DNA of 30,538 nucleotides from positions 1-30,538 of the forward strand of contig CAZDIA010000035.1 of NCBI GenBank assembly GCA_964505385.1, in the 5' to 3' direction. The number at the start of each line of letters is the position of its first letter. Position 1 is the stretch's first letter. Positions 23,662 through 30,538 of this stretch are shown here, in pieces. The notes below the pieces were generated by a model. The model searched no databases and was not told where the DNA came from. It saw nothing but the letters and a program-made list of their open reading frames with translations. Position numbers and translations under genes: made by a program. This DNA comes from SLJN01 sp964505385. Lineage in GTDB: Bacteria; Bacteroidota; Rhodothermia; Balneolales; Natronogracilivirgulaceae.

Positions 23662-24983
23662 AATGATCTTGCTCCTTTAATTCCGAGTTTGGCAAGTTTC
23701 CAGAAACTGCCATGTTTTTTTACAGATTGAGATAACATTTTTCGGGTTTTGGGGGTAGGCTCATTTTTTATGGAAAAGAAATTCTTTCCGAAATCGCAGA
23801 CAATGTTGGGGACGGTACCAAACATATCCGGATTGTGCAACATTTGAACGGCATCCTGAAAGTTTCGGATATCCTTCATCACAAAGGAATTTTCGAGTTT
23901 GTCTTTGTAGTTTTTCATGGTGTTCGCGGAAAAATCACCTTTGCCTTTTGCCTCAACAACAGTTTCTGCCGCCAGAATTCCGGAGTGTAATGCATAATCC
24001 ATCCCCTGAATCGCCTTCCCGGAATTCATGAGAAGATTGGCCGCTTCACCGGTTACCATAACTCCATCGCTGTAAATATCTTTGGGCATGATCCGCATAT
24101 CTCCGGTTGAGACGACATGTGCAGAGTACTCTACAACTTCACCGTCTTTGATGATATCCCGGATTGTAGGGTGCTCTTTAAAATCATTGAGGATATCGTA
24201 AGGTGTTTTTTCTTTTTCGCGTAGATCTTTCAGGCCAAGAACCAGACCGAGGGAGATGGAGTCGCGGTTGGTGTAAAGAAATCCGCCGCCCTCAACACCG
24301 CCGGTAGCAAAGCCAATAAATTCATTAGACATCCCGCTGAGACCGTTGAGCTGAAATCGGTCTTCAAGAACTTTCTGATCATACCGGATGATTTCTTTTA
24401 CTCCGGTTGCGATATAATCTGCCGGAACATATTCGTCCTGCAAACCAACCTGGCGGGTAAGCAGATTGTTAACCCCTTCGGCCAGGATGATGGAATCGGC
24501 ATAAAACTCATCTTCACCCGCTTTGATGCCGACCGCTTTACCGTTATCCATTACGATTTCTTCCACAAGAACATTGGTGGCAATCATGGAATCTTCCGGA
24601 TAATCGCTTTCGGCGATGGCCTCTTCAACTTTATCGGCGAGCCAGTTATCAAATTTGGCTCGCAAGACGACAACCCCTTTATACGGGGTTTCATTAAAAC
24701 TTTCTGATTTAAAATCTATAGAAAATGAAGAGTCATCATCCATGAAGGTCAGGCGACGCTGATTGATAAATCGTTCAAAACCCTCGGTTTCTTCCCAGTA
24801 GTTAGGCACCAGTTTGCAGAGCCCTTCACCCCAGAGTACACCACCGGATACGTTTTTGGATCCGGCAAATTCTCCCTTTTCAATCAAAAGAAATTTAACA
24901 TTGTTGCGGGCAAGCGTCATAGCGGCACTTAGGCCGGCAATTCCCCCGCCGACAATGATACAATCGAACTTTTCTTCTTCCAT
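23658..24983 (-). CDS. fixC: FixC-type electron transfer flavoprotein:quinone oxidoreductase
   Basis: An FAD protein of 441 residues that takes electrons from ETF and reduces membrane quinone. The N-terminal dinucleotide fold is CIIVGGGIAGLSAAMTL, followed by EKGEFAGSKNVSGGVLWG. The second FAD-binding segment, VTGEAANLLMNSGKAIQGMDYALHSG, is in the C-terminal part. It lacks a fused Fe-S domain, which is supplied by fixX. It lies 55 bases downstream of etfA. A role in respiration of acyl-CoA electrons is inferred from the acyl-CoA dehydrogenases nearby. FixABCX can bifurcate electrons in other bacteria, but I cannot tell this from sequence by eye. Confidence 0.94.
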   Translation of the reverse strand: MEEEKFDCIIVGGGIAGLSAAMTLARNNVKFLLIEKGEFAGSKNVSGGVLWGEGLCKLVPNYWEETEGFERFINQRRLTFMDDDSSFSIDFKSESFNETPYKGVVVLRAKFDNWLADKVEEAIAESDYPEDSMIATNVLVEEIVMDNGKAVGIKAGEDEFYADSIILAEGVNNLLTRQVGLQDEYVPADYIATGVKEIIRYDQKVLEDRFQLNGLSGMSNEFIGFATGGVEGGGFLYTNRDSISLGLVLGLKDLREKEKTPYDILNDFKEHPTIRDIIKDGEVVEYSAHVVSTGDMRIMPKDIYSDGVMVTGEAANLLMNSGKAIQGMDYALHSGILAAETVVEAKGKGDFSANTMKNYKDKLENSFVMKDIRNFQDAVQMLHNPDMFGTVPNIVCDFGKNFFSIKNEPTPKTRKMLSQSVKKHGSFWKLAKLGIKGARSL

Positions 24984-25038
24984 AAATTAAATAATAATTG
25001 AGAGCTGAGATCTTAAAACCCCTCAGCTCTGATACGAA

Positions 25039-26019
25039 TTAGCTTTCTTTGATTTTTTTGATCTCCTCATTCAATACCGGTAAAATTTTAAAAAGATCAC
25101 CCACAAGACCATAGGTGGCATAATCAAAAATCTGAGCATCAGGGTCTTTGTTGATCGCTACAATGACTTTACTGTTTGACATGCCGGCCACGTGCTGAAT
25201 CGCGCCTGAGACTCCTACAGCAAAATAAAGTTGAGGAGAGACGACTTTACCTGTCTGACCAATCTGTAATGTTGCAGGGAAAAGTCCGCTTTCAGTTACC
25301 GCGCGGGAAGCTCCGATTGCAGCTCCGGTGACCTCGGCCAGTTCTTCGATCAGCTTTTTACCATCTTCATCTTTAACTCCTCGCCCCGCAGCTACTACTA
25401 CCTGAGCTTCAGAAAGATCAATTTCACCATCTCCGGTAGCCTTGACAACTTCGCGCAGGGTAAGTCTGAGTGTGGATTCATCAAAATCAAAATCGACGGA
25501 AATTACTTCAGGCTCTGAGCTTTTTTCTGATACATCATAAGAGCCAGAGGGCACTGATACCAATACGGGATTAGCCTCGCTTACTGTTTTTGCAATAGCT
25601 TTGGAAGCCATCACCGGACGAAGCGCCTCAACTTTATTTTCATTTAGATCAAAAGAGGATGCTTCGGGTATTGCACCTCCGCCGACTTTGGTTGCCAGTG
25701 CACCCATGATATCCTTGGTAGCTTCTGTGGATGCGAAAGCTACCAGTCGTGGATTTGTTTCCTGAATAACTTTAGCCAAAGCGGACGTTACAGGCGCATT
25801 GAGATGATTTTCAAAAACCGAATGGGCGACAGTATAAATTTTATCCAGCCCGTAGGATTTCAAGGTGTCTACATGGGCTGACGGATCGGCATCGGTTATG
25901 ACGGCATGGTTTTCAAGGTTATTTGCTTCGGCAATTTCGCGTGCCCGGCTCAGCACTTCCAGTGATGATTGCTTTACTTTGCCGTCGGTTATTGCGATAT
26001 GGGTTAAAATACTACTCAT
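25039..26019 (-). CDS. etfA: Electron transfer flavoprotein alpha subunit
   Basis: It binds FAD and carries electrons from acyl-CoA dehydrogenases to FixCX. The 326-residue protein has an N-terminal alpha/beta domain and the conserved C-terminal FAD domain: AAGRGVKDEDGKKLIEELAE, GASRAVTESGLFP, QIGQTGKVVSPQLYFAVGVS, GAIQHVAGMSNSKVIVAINK, and DPDAQIFDYATYGLVGDL. All the signature residues are present. The gene starts 18 bases after etfB. Confidence 0.96.
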   Translation of the reverse strand: MSSILTHIAITDGKVKQSSLEVLSRAREIAEANNLENHAVITDADPSAHVDTLKSYGLDKIYTVAHSVFENHLNAPVTSALAKVIQETNPRLVAFASTEATKDIMGALATKVGGGAIPEASSFDLNENKVEALRPVMASKAIAKTVSEANPVLVSVPSGSYDVSEKSSEPEVISVDFDFDESTLRLTLREVVKATGDGEIDLSEAQVVVAAGRGVKDEDGKKLIEELAEVTGAAIGASRAVTESGLFPATLQIGQTGKVVSPQLYFAVGVSGAIQHVAGMSNSKVIVAINKDPDAQIFDYATYGLVGDLFKILPVLNEEIKKIKES

Positions 26020-26037
26020 GATCTCTCAAAATTTTGG

Positions 26038-26814
26038 TTATAATACTTTGGCTTCATTTTTCAACAGATCGGCGACCTTTTGAGCCAACTCTTCCGGCTC
26101 ACCCTCAAATTTTTGTCCCGGCTCCCGCTCGGGAACAGATTGGTATTCGGCAATCCCGGTTTTTACTGAATCCGATTTTATTTGGTCTGCACTCACTCCG
26201 AGATCATCGGGTGTCACCGTTTCCATCGGTTTTTTCTTGGATTTCATAATCCCTTTAAGGCTTGGAATCCGCGGCTCATTCATGTCGTTGGAGCAAGTAA
26301 CAAGGCAGGGAGTGGAAAGAGAGATGATTTCCTGCCCGGTATCTCCCTGGCGGGTGACCACCAGGTTTTCCTCTTCAATATTTAAACCTACAGCATTGGC
26401 GGCGTAGGGGAGATCAAGCTTTTCAGCAAGCATGGGGCCGGTAAGTCCGGCATCGCTATCCTGGCTTTGTTTACCGGTAGCTATCACATCATACTCTTGG
26501 TTTTTGAAAAATGCAGCCAGAATCGTTGCAAATGCTTCAGAATCGAATCCGGAAATTTCGGTATCAATGTGATACCCTTTAGTGGCACCCATGGCCAAAG
26601 CTTTTCGGATTGTCTCTTTTGCTTTATCAGGTCCTATAAGTACGACTTCCACTTCTCCACCAAATTTTTCAGAGAGTACCAATGCCTCTTCAACGGCTGA
26701 GGCATCGTAAGCATTGAGCATCAGCCGTTCATTGTCCTGTTCAACTTTCCCGTCCCTGATTTTCATTGGAACAGTGAGATCAGGAACTTGTTTGATACAT
26801 GCGATAAATTTCAT
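26038..26814 (-). CDS. etfB: Electron transfer flavoprotein beta subunit
   Basis: The partner of EtfA, 258 residues. Hallmarks are the opening FIACIKQVPD, the nucleotide-binding IATGKQSQDSDAGLTGPMLA at about 111-130, and the EtfB signature EPRIPSLKGIMKSKKKP at about 180-196. It is the first gene of the etfB-etfA-fixC-fixX operon, with roughly 300 bases of upstream non-coding DNA before a terminator of the next gene. A small hairpin, AACCG...CGGTT at 26842-26857, lies in the leader. The nucleotide bound by EtfB (AMP or FAD) is not decided by what I can see. Confidence 0.96.
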   Translation of the reverse strand: MKFIACIKQVPDLTVPMKIRDGKVEQDNERLMLNAYDASAVEEALVLSEKFGGEVEVVLIGPDKAKETIRKALAMGATKGYHIDTEISGFDSEAFATILAAFFKNQEYDVIATGKQSQDSDAGLTGPMLAEKLDLPYAANAVGLNIEEENLVVTRQGDTGQEIISLSTPCLVTCSNDMNEPRIPSLKGIMKSKKKPMETVTPDDLGVSADQIKSDSVKTGIAEYQSVPEREPGQKFEGEPEELAQKVADLLKNEAKVL

Positions 26815-27121
26815 AATCCTGAATAATGTTTATGGTTTTGGAACCGCTTTTCCGGTTATTATGATAAAGCTTTTTTAAATAAATCTGCTTTTCAAAATAA
26901 GATAATTGCGGACTGAAGATATTAAACCCGAAAGTAAGGGACAAAGGGAAGTTTTAAGGTATCGAGGCATCAAGGCACCAAGGCATCGAGGTACAAAGTG
27001 ATGATCGGGTGACGGGGGATGAAGTGACAAAGTAACAAAGTAACAAAGTGACAGAGTGATAATGCACTGAGTTTTACTACCGGTTTTTTATTTATCGGTT
27101 TTTGTGTATTGAATTCGAAAT
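26815..27121. other. Non-coding region upstream of etfB
   Basis: It should contain the promoter for the etfB-fixX operon. The half near etfB is AT-rich. The other half is the short-repeat tract at 26956-27062. No ORF of quality and no RNA gene is visible. Confidence 0.5.
26956..27062. repeat. Degenerate short tandem-repeat tract
   Basis: Nine- to ten-base units of the type AAGGCATCG / AAGGCACC repeat at 26956-26995. Then units of the type AAGTGAC / AAAGTAAC repeat at 27021-27062, with two tandem copies of ACAAAGTA. No clear function. Such tracts expand and contract by slippage, so length may vary between strains. Confidence 0.6.
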
Positions 27122-27163
27122 AAAAAAACCGGCTGCATTTCTCATGAATACAGCCGGTTTTAA
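27122..27163 (-). terminator. Rho-independent terminator of the VKOR-like gene
   Basis: On the minus strand AAACCGGCTG pairs with CAGCCGGTTT (complement of 27126-27135) across about 15 bases, followed by a run of seven T. It lies about 60 bases after the stop codon at 27224. The A-run and T-run on both sides also allow function on the plus strand. Confidence 0.85.
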
Positions 27164-27223
27164 AGCGTAACATGTCATAATTTTGGTTGTAACAGGTTGC
27201 CCAGCAACAAGTACCCAGAAAGA

Positions 27224-27763
27224 TTATGCGGGACCGGGAAGGGGCAATACGGTGAGACTCCACATGGCAAATATAGTTACTAACAATGTAGCTGCAAAAA
27301 CGGTTGGCCAAACTATTGTACTGTTTGCAGGTGGAGCAACCCTGGCACCACCACGGTATTTGACGATCAGCTCGATCGTAAACAGAGCGAAAGTGGCTCC
27401 GGCAGACATCATGCAGAACGGGCATACTGCTCCGATAATGCCAAGCTGAAGATATACGAAGCCTATTGAAGCGATCACACCTAATCCGGTGACAGGGAGC
27501 AGATATTTTTCAAGAGTTTCATTTTTGGTAGAAAGCCACAATCCACCCAGAATAATCATGGCGATGTAATAAAATGCCCCCATAACAGCCAGCGGAATAG
27601 GGCCAATATAACCCCAGTCGCTGGTAATTACTTTGAGACTACCTGGTACTTCAGCTCCTTCAGGAATTAATGGAATTGCCCAGAAATGGACCGCGGTTAA
27701 AATAGCTGACGCCATCCATCCAATGATTGCAATCGCGATAAAAGTGCTTATTAACTTGTTCAT
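27224..27763 (-). CDS. VKOR-like membrane protein with incomplete cysteine set
   Basis: It has 179 residues from the ATG at 27763; the longer open frame to 27883 begins in AT-rich non-coding-like sequence. Four to five hydrophobic helices and a CPFC motif (Cys114-Cys117) in GIIGAVCPFCMMSAGATFALF match vitamin K epoxide reductase-like proteins, which reoxidise periplasmic thiol oxidoreductases using quinone. SDWGYIGPIPLAVMGAFYY at 48-66 corresponds to the family's segment after the loop cysteines. However, the loop before it (about 30-47) has no cysteine, so the shuttle pair of the family appears to be missing. Function may differ from classical VKOR. It has a good terminator downstream. Confidence 0.75.
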   Translation of the reverse strand: MNKLISTFIAIAIIGWMASAILTAVHFWAIPLIPEGAEVPGSLKVITSDWGYIGPIPLAVMGAFYYIAMIILGGLWLSTKNETLEKYLLPVTGLGVIASIGFVYLQLGIIGAVCPFCMMSAGATFALFTIELIVKYRGGARVAPPANSTIVWPTVFAATLLVTIFAMWSLTVLPLPGPA

Positions 27764-27889
27764 AATAGTGCTGGTTTTGATTTTCTGTTTTAAATATATA
27801 AATAAATATATATATAAATACGATGAAATGCAAATTTTCTTGTGTGCTAATTTTGAAGAAGCGAAAGACTGAAGCGCAGGCAATCTCCC

Positions 27890-28085
27890 ACAAGCAGGCG
27901 GTGGATCTCTTCTCGGCTGTCCACCAACTGAGCAGGAGTTGAACTATCTTGCTGAAATTTCAGCCTGTTGGTGGGCTGTCGAGTCGGGAGGGTACCTTTT
28001 TACCAGGGCCGACAGCCCGCCGATCCACAAGAGGGCAGGTGGTTGTAAAGAGTGGATTCGGATCGGCGGACAGCCGGAGGGGGAA
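27890..28085. other. GC-rich, multi-stem structured intergenic element
   Basis: Between the ggt stop and the VKOR-like gene, much richer in GC than its surroundings. Stems seen: CCACCAAC (27921-27928) with GTTGGTGG (27967-27974); CAGG (27933-27936) with CCTG (27964-27967) just inside it; GGGCTGTCG (27973-27981) with CGACAGCCC (28010-28018); GGTA with TACC inside that (27991-28004). GTGGATC near 27901 is complementary to GATCCAC near 28021. Open frames here lack ribosome sites. It may be a repeat element or a structured RNA; nothing known is recognised. Confidence 0.5.
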
Positions 28086-28087
28086 AA

Positions 28088-29914
28088 TTATTCTCCTTTC
28101 ACAATGCCTTCACGTCGGGGGTCTGCGCCTCCGTATAATGTGCCATCCTGAAGGCGCTGAATGGCCTGCAAGCCACTTGTCATATTTCGCTCCTCTACTT
28201 CATGGCCTCTTGCGTCAAGGGATTCTTTGATTTCGTCAGGAAACATATCTGATTCCAGTAGTGCAGCGGGATTGTTATAATTGGCAAAATTCGGAACATC
28301 AATAGCTTCCTGTGCATCCAGGTCCCAATCGAACAGACCGACGATAGCTTTCGCAGTGTAATGGATAATTCCTGCGCCGCCGGGTGATCCGACAGCAGCG
28401 ACAAAATCTCCGGTATCCTGATCGAAAATCAGAGTGGGACTCATACTGGAGCGCGGTTGTTTTCCGCTTTCTACACGGTTAGCAATAGGGCGACCTTCGT
28501 CATCTTCCGGCGTTCTTGACAGATCGGTAAGTTCATTATTCAGATGAAATCCGCCCTCCAATCCGGTGCCTCCATCAGCCATAATACGACTTCCGAATCC
28601 TTGCTCGATCGTGGTAGTCATCGATACCGCATTTCCATCACGATCCACAATGCTGATGTGACTGGTGCCTCGTTCCGGCTGCCGCGGATGTGCGCCAAAT
28701 AACTGACTTACTGCGCCGGGAGTACCGTAATCAGCTTCTTCCATTGCCTCATCTTCAATAAGTGCGGCTCGTTGGCTCAAATACTCAGGGTCAAGCATGC
28801 TTTCCCAATTTTCGCCGGGTGGATCCACAAAATCGGGATCAGCTATATACTGGTTGCGGTCGGCAAAAGAAAGTTTGGCAGCCTCCATATATTGATGGAG
28901 CCAATCTGCCGATGGTATACTATCCTGAAATGTTACTTCCGGAGAGTCGGTTTCTTCCATAATACCAAGCATTTGCATGATTGCGAGGTGCCCGGAAGAA
29001 GGGGGAGGCATTCCGCAAATTTCGTAATCACGCCAGGGAGTGCATATAGCATCAACCTCAAAATCCCTTTGGGGATAATCGGCGATATCTTCCATAGTCA
29101 TTCTCCCGGGCCGTTCATGAGAGGTAACCCGTTCCACGATGCTTTCGGCAACATCACCGTGATAAAAAGCCGAACTACCGCGATCCGCGACATCACGCAG
29201 TATCTCGGCGAGTGCCGGATTCTGAAGTCGGTATCCTACCGGATGCGCTTCGTCGTCATCATCATAATAAAGGTTTGCGGCGATATCGTCGTTTCGAAGA
29301 TTTTCGTCTCTGTCCAATATACCATGCAGCCGGGGACTGATTTCAAAACCTTCTTCCGCCAGTGTGATCGCCGGGGTAAATAACTCTGCCCAGGCTAACT
29401 CCCCTTGCTGATCATGCGCATATTCCAACATGGCGATCGTGCCGGGAACGCCAACTGACAGCCCACTGTGGACAGCATCAGTGAATGACAATACTTCCCC
29501 ATCATCATCGATAAATAGACTTTCATCTGCGGCGGATGGCGCTGTTTCCCGGCCGTTATAAACGGATACTCCGGAGCCGTCCCAGTTGAGAAGAAAAGCA
29601 CCTCCGCCAATTCCACTTGATTGTGGTTCAACCAGGGTTAGCACCATCTGAACAGCGACTGCCGCATCTACCGCATTTCCCCCGTTCTGAATAATCTGGT
29701 ATCCGGCATCGGTTGCTATAGGATTCGCCGCGGCAACAGCGAACTCAGATGTTTGCCATCCGGGTTTGGGGGTATAACCGGTATCCATTTCCGGTTGTTC
29801 GGGAATCGTGTAAGTCAAATCTCGTTCTTCCGGCTCTTCGCAACCGGAGAAAACTAAAAAAGCCATTATTGAGTACACGGAAATTAATGCAGTTACACGT
29901 AGTAAAGGATTCAT
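28088..29914 (-). CDS. ggt: Gamma-glutamyltransferase, lipoprotein form
   Basis: An Ntn-hydrolase that cleaves gamma-glutamyl bonds and self-cleaves into two subunits. The 608-residue precursor begins with a signal peptide ending in a lipobox, VFSGC (Cys25), so it should be anchored at the membrane, followed by an acidic linker. The large subunit covers about 26-416 and has GNAVDAAVAVQMVLTLVEPQ and SSGIGGGAFLL. The nucleophile is Thr417 in ERGTSHISIVD, the autocleavage site, with the small subunit from 417. PRSSMSPTLIF and VGSPGGAGI complete the active site. The leader has a hairpin at 29953-29998. Confidence 0.96.
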   Translation of the reverse strand: MNPLLRVTALISVYSIMAFLVFSGCEEPEERDLTYTIPEQPEMDTGYTPKPGWQTSEFAVAAANPIATDAGYQIIQNGGNAVDAAVAVQMVLTLVEPQSSGIGGGAFLLNWDGSGVSVYNGRETAPSAADESLFIDDDGEVLSFTDAVHSGLSVGVPGTIAMLEYAHDQQGELAWAELFTPAITLAEEGFEISPRLHGILDRDENLRNDDIAANLYYDDDDEAHPVGYRLQNPALAEILRDVADRGSSAFYHGDVAESIVERVTSHERPGRMTMEDIADYPQRDFEVDAICTPWRDYEICGMPPPSSGHLAIMQMLGIMEETDSPEVTFQDSIPSADWLHQYMEAAKLSFADRNQYIADPDFVDPPGENWESMLDPEYLSQRAALIEDEAMEEADYGTPGAVSQLFGAHPRQPERGTSHISIVDRDGNAVSMTTTIEQGFGSRIMADGGTGLEGGFHLNNELTDLSRTPEDDEGRPIANRVESGKQPRSSMSPTLIFDQDTGDFVAAVGSPGGAGIIHYTAKAIVGLFDWDLDAQEAIDVPNFANYNNPAALLESDMFPDEIKESLDARGHEVEERNMTSGLQAIQRLQDGTLYGGADPRREGIVKGE

Positions 29915-29952
29915 ATTATTATTTTTAGCCTGAAAGTTTAAAAGTAACAGAG

Positions 29953-29998
29953 GATGGATAGCTACAGCAGAAACTATAGGAAAGCTGCTGATGCATCC
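29953..29998 (-). promoter_or_regulatory. Leader hairpin upstream of ggt
   Basis: Two nested stems: GGATG/CATCC (29953-29957 and 29994-29998) and CAGCAG/CTGCTG (29965-29970 and 29985-29990). The hairpin lies 38-84 bases before the ggt start. No T-run follows, so it is not an obvious attenuator. Confidence 0.35.
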
Positions 29999-30244
29999 CG
30001 CTACAACACCTGATTAATTATAAAATGGGTTAATTCTGCGCTTTTCACAAGTATAAATATTCTGTGGACTTGCGATTTGGTGCTTAAAGATTTCTGAATT
30101 TTTCTAAAGAAGCTGATCGAGAGCGGGGGCGTGGCGTCATACAGGTGCGGCGTTTAGCCACCAAAATTACACTTCAATAAGTGAGTGCACTCCAAAAAGT
30201 TAAAATTACTACATTTGTATTCTTGAAACCTAAAAAAGTAAAGA

Positions 30245-30358
30245 AGTCATTCCCGCACCTTGGTCGGGGATCCAGGAGTTAATAGCTAATATTTTGCCTA
30301 AGTCCCTGGATTCCGTCCCGAACGATTCGGGATAAGAAGCTGGAATTCCTGAATGACT
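30245..30358. repeat. Palindromic intergenic element
   Basis: Terminal arms AGTCATTC (30245-30252) and GAATGACT (30351-30358) are perfect complements. Inner pairs are ATCCAGG (30270-30276) with CCTGGAT (30305-30311), and TCCCGAA (30316-30322) with TTCGGGA (30326-30332). The last core is the same as in the hairpin at the left end of the window. It has the appearance of a dispersed non-coding repeat of MITE or REP type. Confidence 0.65.
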
Positions 30359-30474
30359 CGTATTTTAAAAATTTAGGCATTAATATTCAGTTAGGATTTT
30401 CGGAGTGGCCTCATAAGTGAAAATTCCCTGATAGTGTCAAAATCTTTAGTATCAACCAGAATTTTAGTCATAAG

Positions 30475-30538
30475 CTACAGAAGGGGATAGGCCGCGACAA
30501 GTTCTGCCAGGTCTTTCAACAGTTGGGCTATGGCATCC
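30475..30538 (-). CDS. Possible 3' end of a CDS running off the window
   Basis: An open frame enters at the right edge on the minus strand and stops with TAG at 30477-30475. The 20 codons read as an amphipathic helix, AIAQLLKDLAELVAAYPLL preceded by Asp, which looks protein-like but is too short to identify. A second minus frame is also open to the edge, so the assignment is weak. Confidence 0.25.
   Translation of the reverse strand, partial: DAIAQLLKDLAELVAAYPLL

Larger units (their letters stand above)
29915..30474. other. Non-coding right-end region upstream of ggt
   Basis: About 560 bases. It contains the ggt leader hairpin, a perfect ten-base palindrome GAGTGCACTC at 30183-30192 beside a CACTT-caat-AAGTG inverted repeat (30170-30183), and the palindromic element at 30245-30358. 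No tRNA or other RNA gene is recognised. The ggt promoter is presumably in 29999-30230 but I cannot place it. Confidence 0.5.

Noticed and set aside
26956..27062. Repeat tract considered as a CRISPR array
   Set aside because: Units are 8-10 bases, degenerate and without unique spacers; no cas genes nearby.
27764..27883. Longer N-terminus for the VKOR-like protein
   Set aside because: The added 40 codons are AT-rich with a Tyr/Ile/Leu run from an ATA-type repeat and do not match the family; the ATG at 27763 gives the expected start of the first helix.
27890..28085. Hairpin-rich element considered as a retron RNA or riboswitch
   Set aside because: No reverse transcriptase gene is in the window, it lies downstream of ggt rather than in a leader with a fitting gene, and no known riboswitch core is recognised.
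27939..28230. Two plus-strand open frames of 70 and 93 residues
   Set aside because: They fall in the hairpin-rich element and run into antisense ggt; composition is Gly/Arg/Pro-rich as expected from GC-rich non-coding DNA.
28772..29383. 203-residue plus-strand open frame
   Set aside because: It is antisense to ggt, whose active-site motifs are intact over the same bases; no independent support.

Overview
The window looks like a chromosomal segment of a Balneolota/Rhodothermota-type bacterium (Balneola or Gracilimonas relatives). This is an inference from gene content and style: Bacteroidota-like proteins with acidic composition, some strong Shine-Dalgarno sites, bacillithiol synthesis, an etfBA-fixCX module, and palindromic intergenic repeats. 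No rRNA, tRNA, CRISPR array or intact mobile element is visible. Nearly all genes are recognisable housekeeping genes. I did not find an obvious novel defence or biosynthetic system. The unexplained signals are mostly in intergenic DNA.

Layout. 1-300: a long palindromic repeat. 305-1808 (+): an ECF sigma factor, its anti-sigma factor and a Spy/CpxP-like periplasmic protein in one overlapping operon. 1943-2569 (+): RNase HII, whose 3' end overlaps rodA tail to tail. 2560-8141 (-): the rod-shape operon mreB-mreC-mreD-mrdA(PBP2)-rodA. 8142-8543: intergenic, with a heptad-repeat hairpin. 8544-14446 (-): a tightly overlapping chain recA-recX-AI-2E/PerM transporter-S66 LD-carboxypeptidase-purN-purH. 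14595-15827 (-): a kynureninase-like PLP enzyme. 16375-17145 (+): TatD nuclease, converging on bshB1 (bacillithiol deacetylase, -). 18099-21531 (+): a small unknown protein, an acyl-CoA dehydrogenase, a glutaryl-CoA dehydrogenase and an acidic lipoprotein. 21761-22414 (+): lexA with a terminator. 22583-22921 (-): an SPW-repeat membrane protein. 23359-26814 (-): etfB-etfA-fixC-fixX. 27224-27763 (-): a VKOR-like membrane protein. 28088-29914 (-): a lipoprotein gamma-glutamyltransferase. The right end carries another palindromic element and possibly the tail of a further minus-strand gene.

How the genes work together. MreBCD, PBP2 and RodA form the elongasome, and the LD-carboxypeptidase of the neighbouring operon also acts on murein peptides. 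The two acyl-CoA dehydrogenases need ETF, and etfBA plus fixCX supply the electron route from ETF to quinone. RecA, RecX and LexA are the SOS core. recA and lexA share a near-identical 14-base motif at the same distance from their start codons, which is the best candidate for a lineage-specific SOS operator or a common promoter. The continuous ORF chain from recA to purH implies that purine synthesis and peptidoglycan turnover genes may be co-transcribed with the recombinase.
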